Source: a virus. Taken from it: DNA of 64,000 nucleotides. The notes beneath the pieces are model-generated. The model was not told the origin of the DNA and ran no database searches. It saw only the letters and a list, made by a program, of their open reading frames with translations. Position numbers and translations under genes: made by a program. The stretch lies in the IMG/VR virus record IMGVR_UViG_3300044701_000569, positions 62,001-126,000 of that record. The stretch is one strand, 5' to 3'. Below are positions 45,212 through 52,230 of the stretch, piece by piece. How positions within the stretch are numbered: the first letter of the stretch is position 1; every line of letters starts with the position of its first letter.

Positions 45212-45550
45212 TTATACTTCCAAATAACTCACAGTTGCAGAAAGATTTGTAGGTGATTCACCTAAAAGAATTATACGGTCACCTTCTTCTAAAATAATTT
45301 TTTCAGAATCAAATGTGAAAGTTTCTCCTGCGGGTAGAAGCAAATTTCTAACTACCATGTTTACATTACCTTTGGCTTGTCCGTTAGGTACTAAGTGCAT
45401 ATCAAAACTAGTCAATCCGTCTTCTTCGTGTCCTGGATTTGGTGTCCAAGTATTGCAGACTAGGATTGTTGTGATAGCATATCGTTTGCCTACAGGAACT
45501 TCTAAAAGTTCTGTGTCAATATTTGTTACTAATACGTTTGCTATTGCCAT
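45212..45550 (-). CDS. Small virion protein, 110-residue family, copy C
   Basis: This 112-residue protein has RYAITTILVCNTWTPNPGHE, then NMVVRNLLLPAGETFTFDSE, GDRIILLGESPTNLSATVSY and an LEV end, matching the layout of the 27654 and 37880 proteins. It is one base from the 169-residue gene and ten bases after the 324-residue gene, forming a compact late operon. Confidence 0.65.
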   Translation of the reverse strand: MAIANVLVTNIDTELLEVPVGKRYAITTILVCNTWTPNPGHEEDGLTSFDMHLVPNGQAKGNVNMVVRNLLLPAGETFTFDSEKIILEEGDRIILLGESPTNLSATVSYLEV

Positions 45551-45559
45551 TGTCTGTCC

Positions 45560-46534
45560 TTAAAATATCATACTGTAAATAAGAGATCTGTTGTTACTTA
45601 TAATTTCGTCTCTTCTTAATTCTGCATTTACAAAAAATAATCCTGTTCCTCCGGTGGATTCATTTTTAACATAAAGTTTTAAACCGTCTGTTGAAATTGG
45701 AGGAACAACTGAAGGATCATCAGGACTAGGCAAATAATTTATCTGCAAAGTGTCGTCAACTACTATATGACCTAACCCGGGAGCAGATAGAACTAAATTT
45801 TCATCTGACGCTGTGGTTTCAATCCTAGTACCAACAATTCTAATATTTCCTAACTCAAATCTATCAGCATAGATATTAGCTACTACATTAGTATCAATAG
45901 CAATTTCTATTCTGCTAGCAGTTCCTGTAGTTTCACTGTCAAGTGCTTTTACAGTCGTTGGATCTATAACACCATCACCAATCTGTGTTAATAGTGTACT
46001 AGCAAAAGCTAAAGTAATTGCATCATCAACATATTTTTTATTTGTTATATGATCATCATCGGTAACATTTGTTTCGTAGTTATTAGTGCCTTCTACGCTA
46101 ATAACTCCTGAACCTGCATTAATTAAAAATAAATCACCGCCACCTGTGCTAATGCTGTTTGTTCTAATGCCTACTAGCGTTGATAGATCATTCCTAAAAA
46201 TAAATCCGCCAGTTACTGTTGTATCTGATACAGGGTCTCTCCAAGTTACATTTTCATCAAACAAAATGTAAGCATCTGGTTGTACTCCTCTATCAATCCT
46301 TATACCTGATGTGTCTAAAGTTATTCCTGATCCTGTTTCACCAGCGTTAAGAAGGATAATGTTATCAGTGACAGACATATCAGTTGACTCAACCGTAGTT
46401 GTAGTTCCTTCAACTAATAAATTACCTGTGATTATCACAGTGCCTTCACCTGAACCTGTATTCAAAACGATTTCATCACCAGGTTCAACTGATATCTTAT
46501 AACCGCCTTCTGTAACTCTTAAAAATTTAGACAT
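45560..46534 (-). CDS. Fibre-like virion protein, 324 residues
   Basis: It begins MSKFLRVTEGGYKISVEPGDE and contains GNLLVEGTTTTVESTDMSVTDN and NIILLNAGETGSGITLDTSG, segments typical of phage fibre shafts, then DHITNKKYVDDAI, a motif found near intramolecular or trimerisation regions. The C terminus ends RSLIYSMIF. The function is probably a short fibre or a connector. The ribosome site AGGA lies directly behind an 8-bp hairpin at 46551-46572. Confidence 0.7.
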   Translation of the reverse strand: MSKFLRVTEGGYKISVEPGDEIVLNTGSGEGTVIITGNLLVEGTTTTVESTDMSVTDNIILLNAGETGSGITLDTSGIRIDRGVQPDAYILFDENVTWRDPVSDTTVTGGFIFRNDLSTLVGIRTNSISTGGGDLFLINAGSGVISVEGTNNYETNVTDDDHITNKKYVDDAITLAFASTLLTQIGDGVIDPTTVKALDSETTGTASRIEIAIDTNVVANIYADRFELGNIRIVGTRIETTASDENLVLSAPGLGHIVVDDTLQINYLPSPDDPSVVPPISTDGLKLYVKNESTGGTGLFFVNAELRRDEIISNNRSLIYSMIF

Positions 46535-46550
46535 TCATTGTTCCTATAAG

Positions 46551-46572
46551 GTAAGGGGATTTCTCCCCTTAC
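46551..46572 (-). terminator. Stem-loop between the 147- and 324-residue genes
   Basis: GTAAGGGG (46551-46558) pairs with CCCCTTAC (46565-46572) around a six-base loop. No T-run follows on the minus strand, so it is more likely an attenuator or RNA-processing site than a full terminator. Confidence 0.5.
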
Positions 46573-46574
46573 TA

Positions 46575-47018
46575 TTAGATAGCTGTTAATCGCATTACAG
46601 TTTCTGTCGAGTCGTTCTCAATAGTCCACTTGTATCTTGCGTTGTTGAAATCTCTACAAGTACGATTGAATAGTTTCTTAATACGAACCTGTGTACCACC
46701 AGTACCAACAATAGTACCTTGTATTGACATTTCATTAGCTGCTAAAGAACCAACAGCTTTGTCAACTAGTGTGCAAATTCCTACGTTACCTGTACCAGAA
46801 CCGCTTGGTGTTACCTTAGTACCTGCTTTAGTATCGTTTACTAAAAACTTGTTTGAACTACGCTGTCTTAAAATGTAGCCTTCGTCGCTAGCAGAGTTGC
46901 TGGCAACTTTTACGTTTACTGTGATGTTAAAAAAAGTTTCGTTTGATGCTGGTGCATAACGTGTATCGTCAGCGTCTGCTAACCAACCAAAGAATTTCTT
47001 ATTTACTGGACGTCCCAT
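46575..47018 (-). CDS. Conserved virion protein, 147 residues
   Basis: The N terminus is MGRPVNKKFFGWLADADDTR, followed by FFNITVNVKVASNSASDEGY and a basic C terminus (VRIKKLFNRTCRDFNNARYKW). I recall proteins with this start near the capsid genes of marine T4-like phages but cannot name a function; a head decoration or baseplate role is possible. It has a late promoter at 47086, a structured 60-base leader and a strong AAAGGAG site. Confidence 0.65.
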   Translation of the reverse strand: MGRPVNKKFFGWLADADDTRYAPASNETFFNITVNVKVASNSASDEGYILRQRSSNKFLVNDTKAGTKVTPSGSGTGNVGICTLVDKAVGSLAANEMSIQGTIVGTGGTQVRIKKLFNRTCRDFNNARYKWTIENDSTETVMRLTAI

Positions 47019-47047
47019 TTGTTTTCTCCTTTATGTTGACGTTCTAG

Positions 47048-47081
47048 GTCTACGCAGTGGGTAACTGCATAAGTCTTAGAC
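47048..47081 (-). other. Leader stem-loop of the 147-residue gene
   Basis: ACGCAGT (47052-47058) pairs with ACTGCAT (47064-47070), and GTCT (47048-47051) with AGAC (47078-47081), leaving a seven-base bulge. It occupies most of the leader between the late promoter and the ribosome site and could stabilise the mRNA or regulate translation. Confidence 0.45.
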
Positions 47082-47085
47082 AAAG

Positions 47086-47093
47086 TATTTATC
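47086..47093 (-). promoter_or_regulatory. T4-type late promoter GATAAATA
   Basis: It lies ten bases beyond the terminator of the pqqA-like gene and starts the late transcript of the 147-residue gene. Confidence 0.7.
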
Positions 47094-47102
47094 ATAAAAG
47101 AT

Positions 47103-47127
47103 AAAAGCCCAACAATGTTGGGCTTTT
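47103..47127 (-). terminator. Terminator of the pqqA-like gene
   Basis: AAAAGCCCAAC (47103-47113) pairs perfectly with GTTGGGCTTTT (47117-47127) around a three-base loop, flanked by T-rich sequence on both strands. It follows the pqqA-like stop by 15 bases. Confidence 0.88.
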
Positions 47128-47142
47128 TAAAAGAACTATAGT

Positions 47143-47214
47143 TTATCTGTTAGCAATATACATTGTAACTTCAAAACCATAGCGCATTTCTGTTGCTACT
47201 GGTTTGGTCCACAT
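47143..47214 (-). CDS. pqqA: PqqA-like PQQ precursor peptide
   Basis: A 23-codon gene encodes a peptide that begins MWTKP and ends with EVTMYIANR. PqqA is the ribosomal precursor from which PqqE, with PqqD, cross-links a Glu and a Tyr to build pyrroloquinoline quinone. The key Glu (E15) and Tyr (Y19) are in the E-V-T-x-Y arrangement, and length and positions equal those of Klebsiella PqqA as I remember it, with about 13 of 23 residues identical. AAGGAGG lies eight bases before the ATG. It has its own sigma70-like -10 box and terminator, between gp23 and a late gene. No pqqB-F gene is present, so maturation would need host enzymes. Confidence 0.85.
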   Translation of the reverse strand: MWTKPVATEMRYGFEVTMYIANR

Positions 47215-47239
47215 AATGTTTTCCTCCTTTGCACTATTA

Positions 47240-47245
47240 ATTATA
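47240..47245 (-). promoter_or_regulatory. Sigma70-like -10 box of the pqqA-like gene (TATAAT)
   Basis: A perfect TATAAT preceded by TGTG lies about 26 bases upstream of the ATG. The expected start near 47233 leaves a short leader containing AAGGAGG. The -35 region (TGTTTT) is poor. No late octamer is present, so the gene is likely expressed early or throughout. Confidence 0.6.
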
Positions 47246-47300
47246 CACAGTTATAGTAGGAAAAACATACGTAAAATCATTAAAATATCATCAGTCAAAG

Positions 47301-47324
47301 AAATAGGGCCTTTCGGCCCTATTT
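47301..47324 (-). terminator. Terminator after gp23
   Basis: AAATAGGGCC (47301-47310) pairs with GGCCCTATTT (47315-47324). On the minus strand the loop is GAAA and the stem is followed by CTTTG. It lies about 25 bases beyond the major capsid stop and isolates the pqqA-like gene from the very strong gp23 transcript. Confidence 0.85.
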
Positions 47325-47349
47325 CAATTTGCTTACCTAACAGGTAGTA

Positions 47350-48525
47350 TTATCTGAAGCTTACGCTTGAAGAAGTAATACCAACAGTTGCTAGGTAGTC
47401 TGCTGCGTTACCAAGTGACGAAGCTGTGTTGGTTAGCTCAACATAACCATAACGTGTCATAAAGCTGACAGTTGGTTCGAATGTTGATGGATCTAGTACA
47501 ACACCGCTGCTCATCAATGGAATGTATGGGCAGTAGAATGCTGGAGCATCAGATTCTGAAGTTCCCTTGTAACCAATGATAACGTTAGCATTGTCAGCAG
47601 CATAAGTGTTGACATATACCTTCATTGCATTGTTTAGAGTACCAACTAGCTTTGTGTTAGTTGGAGCTTCAAACGTACCTTCTGTAGTACGTGCAAATGC
47701 TGATGTTGTTGCGCTCTGTAGAATTGTTAGTGCAAATGGTGAAACTACAGCGTAGTTACCAGCACCACGACGTGTACGCTGAGCGATTAGGTTTGCTGCA
47801 CGGTTGATTTGAACAGCTAGTGCAGCATGCTCGTCACCAACAAATGTAGCAGTACCGCTAACAGCAGTCTGGTCGTATGTTTCTACAGCAGCACCAGCTA
47901 GAGTGTTTAGCGAAGCTAACACTTCCTGGTCGATTTCAGCTGTAATTTCTTGAGCAAGAGCAGCCATAATTTCTGCTTCTACGTCGATGCCATGCATAGA
48001 CTGTGCGTCTTGTGCAGCTTCGAAAGTCCAACGTGCGCTGAGCTTACGAGTCTTGGCTTCAACTGTTTGCTTCAAGATTTGAATGCTTAGTCTGTTACCA
48101 GCAACACCTTCTAGCGCAGCAGTTGCGTCTGCCTTAGCTGTTGAAGTATTGCCTGAATAGGCTTCAGCAATCTTAAATGGGCTTAGAGCTTCTTCACCTG
48201 CAACTGCACCTGAAGCGCCTGAGCCTGCTGTGTCCGCATAGCGAACACGTAGAGTGTGGATTTGACCCACGGGTCCTGTCATTGGCTGAACACCAACTAA
48301 CTCGTTAGCAATAACGGTTGGCATCACACGACGGATGACTGGTAGGATAACACGGTTTAGTGTTGCGACATTACCGGCAGAAGTAGCACCAGCAGTAGCA
48401 CTTTCTGCAAGATACCTACGGGTATTTTCCAGTGTAGTGGCCATTACTGACTTTTTGTTGCCTTGAAGGCCTTCAAGAAGTGCTGCTTTTGTATCCTGCC
48501 AGCGACTTTCTAGTAGTTCTGACAT
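47350..48525 (-). CDS. gp23: Major capsid protein gp23
   Basis: This is the main head protein, of HK97 fold. Typical gp23 segments are NRVILPVIRRVMPTVIANEL, GVQPMTGPVGQIHTLRVRY, RKLSARWTFEAAQDAQSMHG and the C-terminal FMTRYGYVELTN. The 391-residue length is short compared with T4 gp23 (521), and the T4 insertion domain is missing, as in other marine T4-like phages. Possible gp21 cleavage sites of L-x-E type occur near the N terminus (LLEG at about 17-20 and YLAES at about 38-42). It is ten bases after gp22 with AAGGAG and is followed by a strong terminator. Confidence 0.97.
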   Translation of the reverse strand: MSELLESRWQDTKAALLEGLQGNKKSVMATTLENTRRYLAESATAGATSAGNVATLNRVILPVIRRVMPTVIANELVGVQPMTGPVGQIHTLRVRYADTAGSGASGAVAGEEALSPFKIAEAYSGNTSTAKADATAALEGVAGNRLSIQILKQTVEAKTRKLSARWTFEAAQDAQSMHGIDVEAEIMAALAQEITAEIDQEVLASLNTLAGAAVETYDQTAVSGTATFVGDEHAALAVQINRAANLIAQRTRRGAGNYAVVSPFALTILQSATTSAFARTTEGTFEAPTNTKLVGTLNNAMKVYVNTYAADNANVIIGYKGTSESDAPAFYCPYIPLMSSGVVLDPSTFEPTVSFMTRYGYVELTNTASSLGNAADYLATVGITSSSVSFR

Positions 48526-48535
48526 TATTATCTCC

Positions 48536-49630
48536 TTAATTTAATCCAGCTAGACGCTTAATTGCGATAACATTATCGGCGTCTGCTTTACTACTAATTG
48601 TAATTTGATCTCTGTTGCCTGTTACTTCTTTGCCTTCTGTTAATGTTGCCTTCTGCTTTGCTGGAGATTTACCGTCTATTACTGCCGGTAGGTATCTTTC
48701 AAACTGTGAGCGTAGCTTGTTTGTTTGAACACTTTCCAGTAAGTCTGTCATAATTTCGCGCTGATCCTTGCTTAGTGGGGCAAGTAATTCGCTAACTATT
48801 TCTTTGCGCTGTGCAGATTCAATTAGGCGTTGCTTTTCAGCTTCCTTTGATTCTGCCAACTGTTTTGCCTTTGCAGCAAATGCTTTTGCTTCTGATAGTT
48901 GCTTGTCCTTAACGGCAAGAACTTTTAGAAGTTTAGCAGTTTCTGACTTCTCATTTAGGTATGATGTGCCAAACTCTGCTGCAAATGCTTCAAATATCTT
49001 ACGACCAAAATCGTTCTCACGTGCTGCATCAATGTCTTCCTTGAGTGCGCCAATTTCCTTAGTTAAGGCTTTAGCAACGGTCTCTTGTACTAATGCGGCA
49101 CTTCTTTCGATAAAGTTTTGTTTAACCTTAGCGAAGTGTGTCTTAGCTTCACGTACTAAACGTACTTTTGTTTCAGCTAAATCTTTCTTATCTTCATAAA
49201 ACTCTGCGATTTCAGATGATAAAGCTTCTACTACAAACTCTTCTAGCTTAGAGTACTGTGACTCCATAGCTTTCTTGTCTGTACGAAGTTCCTGGATTTC
49301 GTTTTGTAGTTGTTCAACTACGAAATTACGTAGTAGACCTGCATTCTCACGCATAGCAACAGCATACTTTGCTTTTGCTTCTGCTAGTGACTTACGATCT
49401 TCTGCAAATTCTGCGATTTCTTCTGCTAGGCGTTCTGACAATAGCGAGTCAATAGCTTCTACCATTGAATTCTTATCGTGCTCGTACTTCTGAGCGAACT
49501 CTTCACGAAGTTCAGCAACTGCTTGTTGCTTATTCTCGTTTACCTTTGCAGTCCAAGCTGCTTCAATATCTGCTCTGATTTCTTCTGAAATTACATTGTT
49601 TTCGAAGAGTTTTTTCAGTGCATCCAACAT
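48536..49630 (-). CDS. gp22: Prohead scaffold protein gp22
   Basis: The 364-residue protein is highly charged and almost wholly helical (Lys, Glu, Ala), as expected of the scaffold around which gp23 assembles and which gp21 later digests. It starts MLDALKKLFENNVISEEIRA and has long coiled-coil stretches (EFAEDRKSLAEAKAKYAVAM) and many L-x-E motifs suited to gp21. The C-terminal AIKRLAGLN resembles other gp22 ends. It sits between gp21 and gp23 in the T4 order, with AGGAGAAG as ribosome site. Confidence 0.92.
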   Translation of the reverse strand: MLDALKKLFENNVISEEIRADIEAAWTAKVNENKQQAVAELREEFAQKYEHDKNSMVEAIDSLLSERLAEEIAEFAEDRKSLAEAKAKYAVAMRENAGLLRNFVVEQLQNEIQELRTDKKAMESQYSKLEEFVVEALSSEIAEFYEDKKDLAETKVRLVREAKTHFAKVKQNFIERSAALVQETVAKALTKEIGALKEDIDAARENDFGRKIFEAFAAEFGTSYLNEKSETAKLLKVLAVKDKQLSEAKAFAAKAKQLAESKEAEKQRLIESAQRKEIVSELLAPLSKDQREIMTDLLESVQTNKLRSQFERYLPAVIDGKSPAKQKATLTEGKEVTGNRDQITISSKADADNVIAIKRLAGLN

Positions 49631-49644
49631 ATTCTTCTCCTAGT

Positions 49645-50268
49645 TTACTGGAGCTTGTTGATGATATTCATCAACGATTCCTTGAGGTACTTCTGAGCCT
49701 TTGTATCGCCTCTAACTTCTTGTGCTATTTTATATGCCTGATACCCGCCACGATTATTCATTAAGTGTTCATAAATGGGTGTTGGGTATGCACCGGGTGC
49801 GCTAGGTTGAGCTACTACATCCACAGTGATTATTTCAAAGTCGGAAACTTCACCGCTTCCGTCTTCTTTAACATTTCCGCTACCACGTGATGAGACACCT
49901 AGCTTAACTCCGCTTTCAAGCATTGTCTTTACTAGGTTTCCCATCGGTGTTGGTAGGATTTTTAGTTTTCCGTAACCGTTTGGACCATCCATCCACATTT
50001 CTGAAATCATGTGGCTAACACGGTCTAGGTTAATATTAAGGCCTTCTGGATGATCAACTTCGCCGAGAACTGAGTAACCGCCGCTGACTTGATCATTGAG
50101 AGTTTTGACAGCCCTGCCAATTTCATTTACAGGATACACTCGCTGATTTGCGTTTCGAACGCCACCTTGAATGCAAATACCCTTCATGTAAAGGTTCTTA
50201 CCTTCATCGGTGGATTCTACTACAATCCTTGCCTGGTCAAAGCTCAAATTCTCTCGTAAGTTTATCAT
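49645..50268 (-). CDS. gp21: Prohead core protease gp21
   Basis: This serine protease cleaves the scaffold and capsid proteins during head maturation. The catalytic His (H73) is in GEVDHPEG and the Ser in LGVSSRGSG (residues 124-131), the standard arrangement of the gp21 family. Its 207 residues match T4 gp21 (212). It follows the acidic core protein by 13 bases and precedes gp22 in a head operon whose order equals that of T4. Confidence 0.94.
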   Translation of the reverse strand: MINLRENLSFDQARIVVESTDEGKNLYMKGICIQGGVRNANQRVYPVNEIGRAVKTLNDQVSGGYSVLGEVDHPEGLNINLDRVSHMISEMWMDGPNGYGKLKILPTPMGNLVKTMLESGVKLGVSSRGSGNVKEDGSGEVSDFEIITVDVVAQPSAPGAYPTPIYEHLMNNRGGYQAYKIAQEVRGDTKAQKYLKESLMNIINKLQ

Positions 50269-50281
50269 CTAAACTTCCTTA

Positions 50282-51250
50282 TTATCTGCTGCCAATAGTT
50301 GACTTCTTATTGTCAGCTTGCTCGCCTGCGCCTTTCTTTTCAGCGCCGTGGCCTTTTGACATTGCCTTTAGAGACTTAGCTGCTTTACCGCCTGGTACAT
50401 TTACGTTACCTGCGTTGTCTTCCTTTTCAGTGCCCTTAAATAGGCTGCTGCCCTTTAGCTGTCCCTTGTTAGCTTCAACAGGAGACTTTTCAGTGTCAGC
50501 TTGATTTAGGTTCTTTACAGTGCCGCCCATGTCGTTCTTGCTAGCAACTGTTGACTTGGTGTTTACACCGTTGTCGCCCATTGTAGCACTAACTTTTTCT
50601 ACGTATTCACGCATCTGTTCAGCTGATGACTTCTTTTCGGCTTTCTTATCAGCCTTCTTGTCATCCTTCTTCTCTTTAGCTTCGCCAAAGTTAAAGGCTT
50701 CTTTTTCTTCGTCGCCTTCGTCTTCTTCGCCCTCGTCGTCGCCCATGTCCATATCCATGTCATCAGCGCCTTCTTCGCCGCCTTCGTCAGCCATTAGCTT
50801 TTCAAATTCAGCTTTTAGATCTTCAAGAGCATCTTCAAGGTCTTCAACACGATCTTCTACATCGCCTTCTGGACCTTCTTCTTCACCTTCTTCGTCACCG
50901 CCCATATCAATGTCACCCATCATATCATCTGTTGGGTCACCGCCCATAGCGGCCATTGGGTCAGCTTCTACTTCAAACTCGTCTAGATTAAAATCTTCGT
51001 TAGTTTCTTCATCAGTGTCCTCATCAGAAGCTTCGTCTACTTTATCTTCGTCTTCATCTTCGTCTTTTGAGGCTTCATCTACTTCTTCATCGTCTGATGC
51101 TTCTTCAATGTCTTCATCATCTTCTAGTAGATTTTCATAAATTTCACGTGACTTTTCCACAACTAACTCGTGGAATATGGCTTGTGCGCCTTCCTTATCT
51201 TCATTGATAAGACGCTCTAGCATTTCTTCAAATTTCTTACGATCGGCCAT
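50282..51250 (-). CDS. Acidic prohead core protein (gp67/gp68-like)
   Basis: Residues 1-45 (MADRKKFEEMLERLINEDKE, then FHELVVEKSREIYENLL) match a short helical start conserved in prohead core proteins of marine T4-like phages. Residues about 45-190 are extremely acidic (repeats of DEDEDED, EEASDDEE, MGGDEEGEEEG), followed by a Lys-rich, Gly/Asn-rich tail. The charge pattern suggests an internal scaffold component digested by gp21. T4 places the small core genes 67 and 68 in the same position before gp21. The 322-residue length is larger than in T4, and the DNA has low-complexity GAT/GAA runs. Confidence 0.7.
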   Translation of the reverse strand: MADRKKFEEMLERLINEDKEGAQAIFHELVVEKSREIYENLLEDDEDIEEASDDEEVDEASKDEDEDEDKVDEASDEDTDEETNEDFNLDEFEVEADPMAAMGGDPTDDMMGDIDMGGDEEGEEEGPEGDVEDRVEDLEDALEDLKAEFEKLMADEGGEEGADDMDMDMGDDEGEEDEGDEEKEAFNFGEAKEKKDDKKADKKAEKKSSAEQMREYVEKVSATMGDNGVNTKSTVASKNDMGGTVKNLNQADTEKSPVEANKGQLKGSSLFKGTEKEDNAGNVNVPGGKAAKSLKAMSKGHGAEKKGAGEQADNKKSTIGSR

Positions 51251-51341
51251 TTGTTTCTCCTATAAATGTATAATACCATACGAAATGGTAAGGCTGTCAT
51301 TTTTATTTAGTTGGAATGGGAAAATATGCGTAGAAATAGAG

Positions 51342-51959
51342 TCAAAACGACTCGTTTTGAATCGCAACAGTGTTTTCGTTGAACTTTTTATTAAACTCAA
51401 CTACTGTCATATGCTGTAAATTAGTTAAACTTTGCAGTTCTCTAGGTATAAGAGTGTCCTCTTCTACTACTCTTATATATCTTTTTTTATTAAATTGATG
51501 TATTGTAGATGTAGTTTGTTTTAACCAATTGCCGTAATAAGTAGCACGTTCATCAACTCTTTTGTAGTTAAAAGACCCTGAATAGATGTTGTTTACTTGT
51601 TGTTTATCGTCACCTATACCTGCATAATCAAAACCTAAAATATAGATTTCTTCATTGTCATGCTCAGACGCCATCCACAATGCTGTTGGGCCACTACTCC
51701 AGCCTTTAGCAGGATTAAAAAAATTTAATCCTGGTATTTTTAGAAAAGTTTTATTTGAATTGGTCCACACAGGTATTTTATGCTGATATCTAGCTTCTGC
51801 TAGTTCAAGTACCATCTTTATGTCTACTGCAATTAGATAATCAGGATCAAAGTCTCTGTACAAAGCATTACAGCCGTAGATTTTTCCGTGTGTTCTAAGT
51901 GATTCTAAAGAAATAGATTTGCGACTAACGCCGTTACCTATAACAAATGCTCTGTTCAA
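51342..51959 (-). CDS. Unknown protein with Rossmann-like, glycosyltransferase-like features
   Basis: The 205-residue protein starts at a TTG at 51959, with GGAG eight bases upstream in the end of the preceding gene. It has FVIGNGVSRKSISLESLRTH, a Rossmann-type start, then YGCNALYRDFDPDYLIAVD and GPTALWMASEHDNEEIYILG followed by FDY. The pattern recalls DUF115-type proteins and sialyltransferase-like folds, but the link is weak. Similar ORFs occur beside the portal gene in marine T4-like phages. It is translationally coupled to the 82-residue gene. A 19-base palindrome covers its stop codon. Confidence 0.6.
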   Translation of the reverse strand: MNRAFVIGNGVSRKSISLESLRTHGKIYGCNALYRDFDPDYLIAVDIKMVLELAEARYQHKIPVWTNSNKTFLKIPGLNFFNPAKGWSSGPTALWMASEHDNEEIYILGFDYAGIGDDKQQVNNIYSGSFNYKRVDERATYYGNWLKQTTSTIHQFNKKRYIRVVEEDTLIPRELQSLTNLQHMTVVEFNKKFNENTVAIQNESF

Positions 51960-51962
51960 TTA

Positions 51963-52211
51963 TCATGCTCCGCCTGCTGCTGCGTTGGCTGCAATGCCAT
52001 ACATCTGCTTAATAAAGTCAAGTTCTGACTGCTTGTCTTTTTTATGTAGCTCAGAAGCTTTGCGGATACGATTAATTTGAGAAAGTGATAATCTAGTTCT
52101 GCGTGTATCGTCAAAGTCAATAGGACTTTGATCGTGTTCAGGCTCGTAGCGATTATCTTCTACGGGCTCAACAGTCTCTTTATCAAAATAAAATAATTCA
52201 CGCAGTATCAT
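51963..52211 (-). CDS. Small conserved head-region protein, 82 residues
   Basis: It reads MILRELFYFDKETVEPVEDN, then RRTRLSLSQINRIRKASELH and SELDFIKQMYGIA. I know this kind of small helical protein next to gp20 in marine T4-like phages, where it has no assigned function. It may be a portal-associated or core protein. No ribosome site is present. A late octamer seven bases upstream places the start codon at about +3 of the mRNA. Confidence 0.7.
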   Translation of the reverse strand: MILRELFYFDKETVEPVEDNRYEPEHDQSPIDFDDTRRTRLSLSQINRIRKASELHKKDKQSELDFIKQMYGIAANAAAGGA

Positions 52212-52218
52212 AGCAAAG

Positions 52219-52226
52219 TATTTATT
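52219..52226 (-). promoter_or_regulatory. T4-type late promoter AATAAATA
   Basis: It sits directly after the gp20 stop and seven bases before the ATG at 52211, giving a nearly leaderless late mRNA for the small protein and the genes after it. Confidence 0.65.
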
Positions 52227-52230
52227 CTAT

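Noticed and set aside
50520-51140. Long Ser-rich ORF on the plus strand
   Set aside because: It is the antisense shadow of the acidic core protein, whose GAA/GAT codons read as Ser/Phe/Leu on the other strand. No ribosome site or promoter is present.
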